Positions 22,842 to 33,663 of a stretch of 64,000 bases of DNA are shown here, piece after piece. This stretch comes from Clonostachys chloroleuca (lineage: Eukaryota; Ascomycota; Sordariomycetes; Hypocreales; Bionectriaceae). The notes below the pieces were generated by a model. It saw only the letters and a list, made by a program, of their open reading frames with translations, had not been told where the DNA came from and did not search any database. The stretch lies in contig JBANAY010000001.1 in assembly GCA_037952775.1 (NCBI GenBank), forward strand, positions 2,976,001 through 3,040,000. Direction: 5' to 3'. The stretch's first letter is position 1. Every line of letters begins with the position of its first letter. The position numbers and the translations under genes are program-made.

Positions 22842-25250
22842 TCAAGCATATCTTGAGCTGTGAGTGCGGTTCCACGTCCTCTCCTCAATGGGCGGCACCG
22901 GCTCATAGTTTCCATAGCCAGGGGGACGGGATGGGTGACCCCCGCGAGTGAAAGCTGCTGCACCGTTGGCGCCGCTCATCGCCGCACGCTTGGCTGCGCC
23001 GTTCCGCATCCTGCGGCGCTTGCAGCTGCTCCAGATACAGCTGACGATGGCAAGCAGGAGGAGAGCACCAATGACACTGCCCACTGGGATGGCAATGTTC
23101 TTGTGGTCCTCGAACCACTCTTGGATCCTGCCCCAGGTGCTCGAGCCCTCGCAGACTCCGGTCTTGCACTTACCCTTGCCGGCACAGTCGGTGCCGTCGA
23201 GGAAGTTTGTGTTGTAGATGGAGCAAGTATCTCCGCCAGTTGTGCAGGATATACGGCAAACATCATAAGCACAGCTCTGGATAGAGGAATTGCTAATCTT
23301 GCTGCTAGCAAGGGTAGTGCGGCATTGCTCGGTACGAGAGGTGCACTGGCCCGATGCGCAATGCAATCCATTACCGCATCCATCTCCATCTTTAAGGTGG
23401 CTATCAGTTGGGCAGTCACCCGCATCACCGGGGCAAGTCTCCTCAGGGTCGCACTGGCCAGTGCTTTCGCGACAGACGGTGCCCTTGGATAGGAACTGGC
23501 ACGAGGATGTGCAGCATCTCTCGTTGTCTGGGTCGCAGACGGCATTGGTCTTATACTTGCACGTGGTTGCATCACAGCACGAGTTGTTTGTGCACCCCTT
23601 CTCGCCACCGCAGTCGCAATCCTCACCACTCTCGACGATTCCGTTTCCACACTGGCTGCCCGTAAAAGTACCAATGTCTTTATTGTCCGACAGGCATTCA
23701 TCATCAACGGTACCCAGAAGTCCAGAGCAAATGTTGCCAATGCTGCAAGGAGAGAAGTTGGTGATACCCGACTCCGTGGACGGGTTCATGATATACTTGC
23801 CGCCGGCGTCACAGGTGCTCGAGCTGAATGGACAGCAAGATTGCGTGGTAGTGCTGACGGGGCAAGTCGAGCTAGCGCAGTCATGAACGGCACCGAACGT
23901 ATGGCCAGTTTCGTGTGCAAACACTTGCCATTCCGCGGATGTCTTCACCACAACGTTGGTCGCGGCGATGGTTTCGTTACCTCCAGTGCTTCCCTTGGCC
24001 TGGGAAGAGCCCTCACGGCAAAGCTGGCCTCTCCAGGCAAGGCCAACGGCTGACTGGGTGGCGCAAGTGGTGAGAAGCGTCCAGTAAGCATTCTTGTCGG
24101 TATATCGGCCGCGCCAATCAGAGAAGAGGTTCAATCGCTTGCTGAGGTCGCCGTCGCTGCAGCCCAAGTTCCAGGGGGACTGGTCCGAGGCAGTCGAAGC
24201 GCACTCCTGATCGATCATGGTCAGGTTCTTGATGCCTAGAGAAATGTTGAAGGTGTCTTCGTAAAGCTGAGATGCGGTGTTGACCATGCTGATAACATGC
24301 TCCTGCACCTTATCCTTGTCCTTGTCAAATGCCGACCAGTAGTTGCAGTCAGTCGCGATTCCGACCAGGGCAACCTTCCTCGTTGTAGGGCAGCCCTTGG
24401 TCTGTCCAATAGTTGAGTAGTAGTTGGCACCAGCGTCATCGCCAGTATCGACCGTCTGGCGGCCAAAGAGGGACGCGGCGCTGATGGATGCCAGAGATCT
24501 CTTTCGCAGGTTGGCATCGTACTGGCTGTTGAATTCCAATGTATCGGCACCGCAGCTGGACACCGTCTCCAATCCGCGCTTCTTGAGTTCCATGTCGGAA
24601 TCAGGAATAACATCCGAGTCTCGGAATACCACCATCCGCTCCCCGCTCTCCTCGGAAACAGTGACTTCCGGATCGTCCTGGTGCTTCACCTTGCGATAGT
24701 TTGAAACCGTGTGGATGTGGTGGCTATCACCGTCGATTCGGAAAGCGCCCTCGAAAACAGGCCTCAGCCCATCCTGGCGGACTGTGATACGCGCCCATCC
24801 AGCATGGGACCAGCCCGAACGTCCATGGCGATGTACAAACGCACGCCCTTTGTATATACGATGAGATTCCGCGGGGATGGGCTCTGTCGTCCGGGTCTCG
24901 CCGTCGCTTCCGACATATGTGATGGCGAACTCATCATGGAGTAGGTCGTAATTCGGCTCCAGGACAAACCGGATCGGCTGGTCGCCGTTGTGAAGAGTGA
25001 ATGTCAGGTCGAAGCTCGATCGGGAGTGAACCTTGTGCGACGGAGTGTCGATGACGGGCTCGTCTACGAGCGAGACATAGCTGACGGGATTACGCTGGAG
25101 AGAGTGACCTGGTTAAGCGGAGGCAGCAGCCGGTCAGTCGTTGAACCAGATTGTTTCCCTCTCGTGAGCGACGGGAAACCTACCTAGAGCCGTTTGGAAC
25201 ACTAACGCGGCACCCGCGATAGCAACTGCGATGGGCCGAAGGGCAATCAT
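22842..25250 (-). CDS. ADAM-family metalloprotease with disintegrin domain (ADM-B type)
   Basis: Membrane-anchored zinc protease (a reprolysin) of the fungal ADAM group. Two exons, 25184-25250 and 22842-25108, give 777 residues. Exon 1 encodes a hydrophobic signal peptide (MIALRPIAVAIAGAALVFQ). A prodomain follows, with a dibasic LRKR site near residue 226 that could be cut by a kexin-type protease. The catalytic domain has HETGHTFGAVHD at about 421-432, the three-histidine zinc site. A Cys-rich disintegrin module (starting GNGIVESGEDCDCGG) and an ADAM Cys-rich region come next. One membrane span (IAIPVGSVIGALLLLAIVSC) lies near residue 700, followed by a 60-residue basic cytosolic tail. Start and intron are supported by the signal peptide. 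Substrate is unknown. Confidence 0.95.
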
Positions 25251-27472
25251 CGTCGAAAGGAATGAGGAGCGAACCCAAAAATGGGACTATCAAGAGAATG
25301 ACGCTAGCAACTCCAAGCCATGCACCAGAAGACCTCCACTGGGAACGGGGCGAAATAAACACGCTGGGGGGAACTATAGGCCGGGCAATATATATAAATC
25401 TTAAATCAGGTAGCCAGCCAGCAAACGAACGGTTGAGGCTTCTGGTGATGGGACCGAACCGACAGAGACCGGTGAGGAGGGTGCGGCGGTTGAGAGGGAA
25501 CGCAGTGGGTGTGGCTCGCTCACGATGAATGGTCGGTGTGGTCGTCCTAAGATATTAGGTCGGCGGGAATAGAGAATGAACGAGCGAGCTAGACGGGAGG
25601 AAACAGGATAGATGACGCTGGCGTATGGGCAGGGCTGACCGGCTGACACCTACCAAACGAGCGAGAGACGATCAGAACGGGGCCAGCGCTGAGCCAAAAT
25701 CCGGAGCGGCGTAGCGAATGTGGACACAGGACTCGTCAGCGCATCAAATAATCAAGGCTGGGCGCAAAAGAAATGTGGGTGGTTCAGACATTGACAGATT
25801 GATCAATCCCCCCACCAACAAAGTCCCTTGACGGGCAGCGGGGACGTCCCGTAGGCCACTGAGAGGGCCAGTTTTAGGTTCTAGCGATCACCGTCAGAGA
25901 CCACCTCAGGGACTGCAGCGGCCATCCTATTCTTAGCAGGGCGGTTGCAGGCAAGTGCGGGCAGCGCTGTGCACCAACTGCATGCTTGTTCCTTGCGCCG
26001 CAATGCCTCTATTCTTAGCACCCCCAACACGTGAATAGTCAGAATCACCCGTCATCCCTGCACCACGAACCATGGGAAAAGATGAGTTTTCGGTGCATCT
26101 TGCTCAGTTTCCGTCAGGAAAGCTTACAAACCGCTGCACCCACCTGCCTGGGACACCGTGGAAGCCACAGACGCTGTGCACGCACCTCCGCCCACAGCCC
26201 CCAATAATCCGGCAAATTGCTCGTCCTCTCGGCGCTGCAAGCCAAGCCGCTGTTGGTCTCCCGGGCCATGGCTAGCTGGCTCTTGGCTGGATTGGTCCCA
26301 GTTATCACGATGCCGGCTCTTCCTCAGCTATTGGACCCAGTCAAGCCGCACCCATGGTTGAAACAGCATTGAGCCGCCATAGGTCAATGCGAGTGTCACA
26401 GAGGGATGCGGGAAATCCCCCCGCGATACGAAAGAACCTGCGACAAGTGCAACCTGAGCATTCTTCAGCTCCAAGGTACCCAAACAATGAGCTGACCCTC
26501 GTCCTTCCGTCTGTCTCTTAGCCGCGCTGGTGAGCAATTTTCGGATCGCCCAGATCCTTGCCCTGCATGTACGGAGACCCCTGCCGCCCAGGAGATTTAG
26601 CAGGCGCAGATTGTTATCTGTCTCATCTCATCGTGTTCAACCCTGCCAGGGGTCCTCAGGTGTGTCAAGGCCAAGCCCTTTGAATCAACAACCCAGGATT
26701 TGCGCAAGAAGGCGGTCTTCCATCTGTCTTCCTCCTTATTATTAGACATGGAATAGAATGCGTTTTCTAGGTCGATCTTGGACTCCCATCTGTGGGCCGC
26801 GATGGACGATCGCATGTACAAAGGAGCGATCATTTCGTGGTGCATATACCCTTTTCTTCGAGAGGGATGCGTGTTTGGGTACAAAACAACAGGCCGCAAC
26901 TATGTCATGTGGACTTACGAATCCACCCGCGGGTGACAACGAGATTGAACCCCTCCTTGAAGACCTCCTGTGGAGCCTTATAACGAGGGACATCAGCCAG
27001 TTCGATAGCTATCTGAAGTCATTTCATATTGATATCAAAACCCCTCTCGGGGAAACGGTAGCGGGTGGGGGCCAGGTAGAGACATCAAGAACGATAGAGA
27101 AAGAGAGAAAGAAGGGGGGGGGGAACAAAAAACGATGATCCTTGGGGCTCAATATCGTACGTCTTCAACATCATCACCGTGATCGAATTGACCGTATCGA
27201 ATCCAACATAAGCTCTGCTTTAGTCAAGGACTCACTAGCTCCTCACAGAAATTTGCAGACAGCGGAAGAATCATTTTGGTGGTGTCAAATCCACTGGTTT
27301 CCATCGATTCACAATAGCGGCTATTCTAATTCTGATGGCTAGATCAAGGTGCGGAAACTCGGACCAAATGCACACTTCCAAGAAGAGCGCAAATCCATCT
27401 CCTTCCACTGACCCTCTATAATCGTGTCCTCCCATTCCCTCAACCCAGAACGAACCTCAGATTGTTAGACGA
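25251..27472. other. Intergenic upstream of the ADAM gene
   Basis: About 2.2 kb holding the ADAM promoter and the 3' flank of the oxidase gene that ends at 27473. The largest open frame (26758-27138, plus strand) shows no family resemblance and ends in a purine-rich low-complexity run with ten G at 27114-27123. No gene is supported. Confidence 0.4.
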
Positions 27473-29961
27473 TCATCCAAAAATACCGTCATTCTTTGGT
27501 TCAAACTCAATATGGGGCCGGTCCTGAGCTGCCTCAGGGACTATGATCGGGTCTTTGGTCGTTATACCTTCTAAGATGGGGACCGTCATACCGAGCTATA
27601 CAGAGCGTCAGCAAATCAGAAGCAGAGAGATGTGCGGGAATCGTGAAGTACCAAGAAGTATCTGATTTTCGCCGTGTGCAACAGATTTGCGGCTTTGGAC
27701 GTGACCTGGAATCGGAGGACACTCCATCCAAGAGGTGGCAAATCATGCACAATAACGAGCGCTGGATTCTCCAGGTTGAGAGATCCATGGGCGTTATTCG
27801 GAGCACGGATCGCTTCTTCTACTGTTTCTCCAGGAAAATGCTGTCCGGAACCGGAACCGAGAAGCCAGGCCGGGTCTCCATGCTTGTACAGCGGGATAGT
27901 GTCGTTGATCTCGTTCTCTATGATGAGATCAACTACAGATCCAACTGGCAATTGGCTAATGATAGGCTTATCCAAAGTCCCATTGGAATCAAGCTGATGG
28001 AAGAGGAGAGGGGTCATGGCTCCACGGAATAGCTGCCAGGGCTTTTCGTTAAGGTAATACTCGGGCACCTTGGGCTCTGTTTTGGACGGCTGGGAACCAG
28101 CTGATAGGCGAAAGGTAAAGTCAACGCGCCCTGGGTGGCTCTTGCTAACGATAGGAGGCGGCCGGGGAGGATAAGGAGGAAGAAATTGGCCCTCAATTGT
28201 CTTGCAGTGGGCCTTCGTCGAGGCATCGGCGAGGAGACACACGTCCTTGGGCGACGCAGGTACAGGGAGTTCCATGGGCTCTCCATATCGGGGCAAACGC
28301 TTGGCCTTTTTATATGAACGCATCAGCCATTGTTACGTATGGGCCCCAACTATACGCACCGGATATCTCAAAATCGAGTAACCCTGAAGGTTTTGTAGCT
28401 GACTGGTTGACGAGATTCGGATGGCATAATCGCCCGGTTCAGCATCGAGTTTCACCAGGACAGTAATTCGACTGGCACTCGGTATGTAGACGACCTGGTC
28501 ACATTAGCGTCGGCTGTCCCAGAGTTTACATATAGTTTACCGTACGTCAGTATGTTCAGGAACGACGAACCCGCCGTTGTTGGCAACGACAATTATCCTA
28601 TGGCCATCAATGGATACTTTGACCGAGTGCTCGAAGCCGTTGTTCAGCAGGTTCATCATCATGTAACCCTGACCGCTCGTCTCGAAGACCTAAAATGTGG
28701 AAGTCAATACGTACGTCACCCACAACGTTGTCTTTTCAATATACCTCATAGTCCGCATTGGTAGGCGAACAAGACTCGTCTGGCAGACCTGGTGGCTGTA
28801 TACATCCTTTACCATCAAGAGCTTTCCCATTGAGGTATTCAAAGTTGGGCTGGCGACAGTGAACGCGACCTTTACCTATCTCACGGAATGGGTTTAATAG
28901 CCCGTCCTAATAGGTGCATGCGAGTCTAGATATGCTGTGCTCACCGTTGACTAGGATTGAATCATAGCAGTAGTACTCGGACCCCTCCGCTCTCATGCGA
29001 AGCAGCTTCCAAACGGTATCGCGATGCTGGTGGTTTTGGATCACCGCATGATGGATCGTGCGCTCGGCCTCTTCAATCTGTCGCAGTTCGAGGCGGTCAT
29101 CCGTGATCAAATGGTAGGGGCGCGGCCGTGATGGGCTGGGCGCAATATAGACGAGACCGTAGAGTCCCTATAGAAAATGCTATGAACGCCATTTAACCCC
29201 AAACCCCCACGGAGGATACCTACATCTACTGAGGCCGATGAGGTGTGCTCAGCGTACCAGTTCAGGCCCCAGTTTCCGGTAGTATCATATGCAGTTGTCC
29301 AGTTACCCCTTGGTAACGTAGGGAACTGCGTTCAGCAGTGTCAGATCCGACATGTGCGGTACCCGGAATACCTTCGGCCAAAGATATATCGATAGGATCA
29401 CTAGCCTGCGACATGCCAGCTGTGCCATCGTTCCAGGGGCCAGTCCTAGTGAAGATCTCATTAGTAACGAAGAAGAAGAGCCAGGGAAAGAAAATTATTC
29501 ATCAGGAACTGCTGCCCAACTTACTTGGGGTGTCCAAACCCGGACCTAGATACAGCCCTTATTTTAGCATGCCAAAGGAGAAATAGTTTGTAGTAATACC
29601 CGTTCTTACAAGTGAATAGACGACTGTCCATAAATGTCGCTTCGAACCGATATTTCAATCACATCTCCCTCGTCGGCGTACAATGTTGGGCATGGGCTCT
29701 GACCATTGCAGACAAACATTACTCTCCACCGGCCGCCATCTAGCTATGATGTTAGCCTGTTCAATGGTTGGACTCTAGCTGAAGCGGTCGCTGACCTGGA
29801 TTCATCCATCGGACACCCGTCTCAAGACTGTAAGATCGGGTCAGACGGACCAGCCGTCCTGGGTCATCATCCTCCCAAGCGGAGAGGAAGGGCGGATGTG
29901 AAAATCGTAGGTACCCGAGGCAGAGCGCAGCAAAAACGACCAGGGAAACAATAGACGACAT
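27473..29961 (-). CDS. Multicopper-oxidase-fold protein lacking most copper ligands
   Basis: Eleven exons (29796-29961, 29610-29739, 29525-29545, 29406-29445, 29224-29325, 28945-29167, 28745-28875, 28546-28689, 28360-28494, 27652-28305, 27473-27595) join in frame to 622 residues with no stop. The N terminus has a hydrophobic signal/anchor (MSSIVSLVVFAALCLG). Three cupredoxin domains follow in laccase order, with family text such as CNGQSPCPTL, PSPSRPRPYHLI and NLENPALVIVHDLPP. The ligand motifs are degenerate: HWHG is HLSG (98-101), WYHSH is WYAEH (H146 kept), HPxHxH is IPLYKH (501-506), and HCHxxxH is HTAKIRY (574-580), so the type-1 Cys is Thr. The frame requires one GC-AG intron. It faces an oxidase with complete ligands. 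A catalytically silent partner is the likely reading, not a dead gene. Confidence 0.85.
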
Positions 29962-31294
29962 CCAAATTTCCTTTGAAAGTTGGCAGTGGCGCCTTGCTGT
30001 CGAGGACAGGCCGAGCCTGCTGTCGGTAACATAGTTAGCTTGTTTTTCCATTGCCTGATGACATTGAGATCCTCGAAGAGAACAAGTTGCTGAGAGTATA
30101 CGCCCTCTCCCGGAGTCGCCGAAGGACAAAAGATATATACTCGACACGTTTGTCAAGTTTCCCCCCGTGGGGATGTGACAATCTATGCCCAAGTTGGCCC
30201 GGAGAAATCGACGATGTCGTCCAGGAGAGGTTACGTAGCGACAGACAGCCCGGCAAGTCGGTGACATAACAGATGAGGCACCGAATTATACCGTACAGGG
30301 AGGGGGCTGTTTCTGGGCATGGTGTAGGATCTGTTTTTTGCGGCTGGACATGTGTTAGAGGCTAGTAACAGGTGTCAATGCTAACTGATGGGTATGCCCA
30401 TACTAGACACAATATCAAGACGCTGTTATCTCCTGCTAGTAGGTATTACGATGAAGCTGCCTACCTAGCTGTCTCTTGTTCTGACGAGCTGTAGCTCTAA
30501 CTCTGACTTAGCTGTAAACTCAGAGACATCCAAACTCGAAGATATCCAAACTCAGAGATATCTAAACCCAGAGACATCTAAAATTATTCAACTCCCATTT
30601 GGCTGTAACATCTATCATAAATTAACACCCTGCCCGGGAATTTGACCCTTTTAACAGGCCCACCAGTAGTGACAGACATCAGCGCTAGACTTCCTATCCT
30701 AGAGCATATACTAGAAAGCCCCCTCCCCATACAATAAGATCTTCTTTTTAATGTCGATCTGTTATGTCACCCACTTGCCTGGCGTGCCTGGCAACTCGCA
30801 AATGATGGGAGGAGGGTAGCTGATCTACACAGCTTGACAGCCCCTTTCATCTGCTGGACCGTTAGAAATGCTCCGTGGCCGCCCTACGCCCATATCCACA
30901 GCTCCTTGATGACATACGCGGTAGACGTCGATACTTGCTGTAATAGAAGCACCTCACGATCAAGCTTGAGAGCCTGCGATACTCCAGGCCAGGCTAGACG
31001 GCCCGCGCCCAGCTCGTATACTTTGTTAGTTGTAGCCCTTTGTATACAGGGAGACTGCTGGTACAAGTTGTATCAGCCTTCTCACACCTAAAATGATGTA
31101 CCTAAGATATGTATTCAACCGGTTGGTCTAGACCCCGGGAAAGCACATTTCAACAGTCCAGGAGATGGAGCGCTCACTATTAAATTGGCTCCCTAACCCC
31201 GTTTCTTGTACCGGTGGAAGTCAAAGCTCTGGGGAAACAAGCAACGTTTCACAACAACCCTTCGACAGTTATCTCAAGGATCGTATTCATCGTC
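29962..31294. promoter_or_regulatory. Divergent promoter of the two multicopper oxidase genes
   Basis: A 1.3-kb non-coding region separates the starts of the two oppositely transcribed oxidase genes. It contains a 16-bp tandem repeat (30516-30579). The frame of the left gene remains open to 30267, with an alternative ATG at 30051, so its 5' end may be longer. Shared regulation is inferred from the arrangement only. Confidence 0.55.
30516..30579 (+). repeat. Four tandem copies of a 16-bp unit
   Basis: Units start at 30516, 30532, 30548 and 30564 and follow AAACTCAGAGAYATCY, with a few differences between copies, nearly all C/T or A/G transitions. The array sits near the middle of the divergent oxidase promoter and could be a multi-site operator, or a neutral minisatellite. 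Confidence 0.85.
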
Positions 31295-33250
31295 ATGCGT
31301 CTCTCTGTTTTGAATATTGGCTTGATATTGTGGCTTGTGGATACGGCAGCGGCTGTGAGAAAGTACAACTTGACAATCACCAACGCATGGCGCGCTGCAG
31401 ACGGTCATGGCCGTCCGATTTTCCTCATGAATGGCCAAAGTCCGGGCCCTCTGATCGAGGGGGAAGAGGGTGAGGAGATCGAGGTGTTTGTCGACAACCA
31501 GCTCGCCACAGAAACGACCATGCACTGGTACGTCTGATGAGTGTCCCATCAAACTATATTTACTGCTGACTCGGTGGCTACCTAGGCACGGTGTTTATCA
31601 GGTTGACAGGCCTTGGAATGACGGAGTTCCGGGTGTGACTCAATACTCGATCCAGCCTCGCGACAACTACACGTACCGCTTCACTGTGCAGCAGCAGTAC
31701 GGCAGCTACTTCTACCATGGGCACTTTGGCCCCGCCTTTGCCGATGGCCAGAGGGGTCCGATATGGATTTCTCCCGCGTCATGGAGACCACGACCCTATT
31801 CACTCGTGTCGCCTTCGCCGGAAGACGTATCGCACATGAAACGCGCCGAGGAGAATCCCAGGCATGTCGTCGTCAGTGATTGGAACGCCGAGCCTATGGA
31901 TATCCTGCTAATCATGTATCGCGACACGGGCATTGTGCCATGGTGCAGCAATTCCATCGTGCTGAACGGCAAAGGCAGGACATATTGCCACACCAAGGAG
32001 CTCCTGGAGGAGGTGGGCGGTGCTGGAAGAAATACCCTTGGCTGTGTGCTGCAGCCTAAGCAGAGTATGTACACCAACGAACAGATCTGTGAGCCAACGG
32101 AGGGGCAGCTTGAAGTTATCGCAGCCGAGGACGGAGAAGAGTGGATTTGGATCAACTTCATCCACTCGGGAGCGCACCACGAACTGCAGATCAGCATCGA
32201 TGAGCACGAGATGTACGTTGTTGCTGCGGACGGCGAGTTTGTGCATCCTCAGAAAGTACATGTTGCCAACTGCAACTTGGGAGAACGCATCAGGTAAGTT
32301 AGTCCACAGTTTCAGTACGCAGAGTTCGTGTAATTCATGCCATTGTACCTGAAGACTGATGCGATGACAGCATTCTAGTTCACCTGAACCGGAAACCGGG
32401 CGACTATGCAATTAGAATAACATCGCTCCGGACGGAACAAATCATCCAGGGCCTCGGCATTCTTCGTTACCCGACCCAGAATAAGGTGTCTGCTCCCAGC
32501 ATCCCCATCACGAAGCCATGGGTGCATCGCAATGGGTCGCTGGTCTCACCCTCCCTGAAGGCCATGGATGAGATGAAGCTTGTCCCCTACCCGCGTCGAC
32601 CACCCCCAGCAAAGTCGGACAACACGATCAAGTTCTTGGTTAACATGACTGGGCCTGGTGCTTGGGCTTTGGGCGTCGGCTCTCACCAAGCATTCCGCCA
32701 GCAACTGCCGCCGCTGTTATGGGATGAATCATCCCGAGGCGGGACAACCTATGGCAAGAATCAGCTCCGGAACGGGTCAGTTGTGGACATCGTCTACGAG
32801 AATGGGGCAAACGTTACATCACAGCACCCGTTCCACAAGCACAACAACAAAGCTTGGATTATCGGTGCAGGCCATGGTGGCTTTCCTTGGGCGACAGTCG
32901 CAGACGCCATCGAAGGAGGTGCCACGAAGAACTTCAACCTCGAGGATCCTCCGATCCGAGATGGGACTAGGCTTGGAAATAACACCGGAGACTGGACGGT
33001 TATCCGCTACGAGATTGCCTTTCCTGCTGTCAGCATGTTGCATTGCCACATGATTCATCACTTTGGGGTAAGTGGTTCTCAAAACTCTTGATGAGGAGCC
33101 AAGGGAACACAGCGACTGACGAAGAGACAGGCGGGGCAGCAAGTAGTCCTCTTGGAGGGGGTAGAATCGATGGCCAAAGTCCCCGGCCACGTCAAGAACA
33201 GAGTTCATGCAGAATTTGTCCCGCCATTACGATATGGCCCATTGGATTAA
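31295..33250 (+). CDS. Secreted multicopper oxidase (laccase-like) with complete copper sites
   Basis: Four exons (31295-31527, 31586-32293, 32371-33067, 33131-33250) give 585 residues. The N terminus is a signal peptide (MRLSVLNIGLILWLVDTAAA). All four ligand motifs are present: HWHG at 77-80, YHGH at 121-124, HPFHKH at 466-471 and HCHMIHHFGAG at 538-548, giving type 1, 2 and 3 copper sites. The residue at the usual type-1 axial position is Gln (about 549). Several N-glycosylation sequons occur (for example NLTI, NYTY, NMTG). Such enzymes oxidise phenols with reduction of oxygen to water, often in pigment or dimer formation. An in-frame ATG at 31214 exists, but the signal peptide favours 31295. 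Divergent neighbour of the ligand-poor homologue; the substrate is unknown, and no polyketide synthase lies in the window. Confidence 0.93.
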
Positions 33251-33663
33251 CAATATTTGTGGACCGTTGGTCGTGGCAGAGATGAAGGCGAAGACAGGAA
33301 AAGGAAAGGAGACCTAACTATCGTCAAATCGGTGTTTGAGTGAGTATGGCATTTGAACCCTGCATCATGATGCAACTCATGTAGCGAACGGCGAACGAGA
33401 CCAAGATATGAGCAGTTCAGGACATATTTACATTCACCTGATATTGAGAATAATCTAGGTAGTGGTTGGATATCCAAACTATATAGCCAAGCTCCTCATT
33501 TCGCCATCACTATCGGGAATATATACAAGAGTTAACTATCAAACAATCGCTGGGGCAATCGTTACATGGCCATCATTATGCAATGGGAAAGCTTTCGGCA
33601 TATTGGTAATTATGGTTTTTTTTTTCTTTGTTTTTCCTTTTTTTTCTTATTGTGGCCTGCGCC
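33251..33663. other. Intergenic between convergent genes
   Basis: 3' flanks of the oxidase and of acetyl-CoA synthetase. Contains a T-rich run at about 33617-33650. No gene is seen. Confidence 0.45.

Noticed and set aside
26758..27138. 126-codon plus-strand frame between the ADAM and oxidase genes
   Set aside because: No family resemblance, ends in a purine-rich low-complexity tail and has no convincing exon partners.
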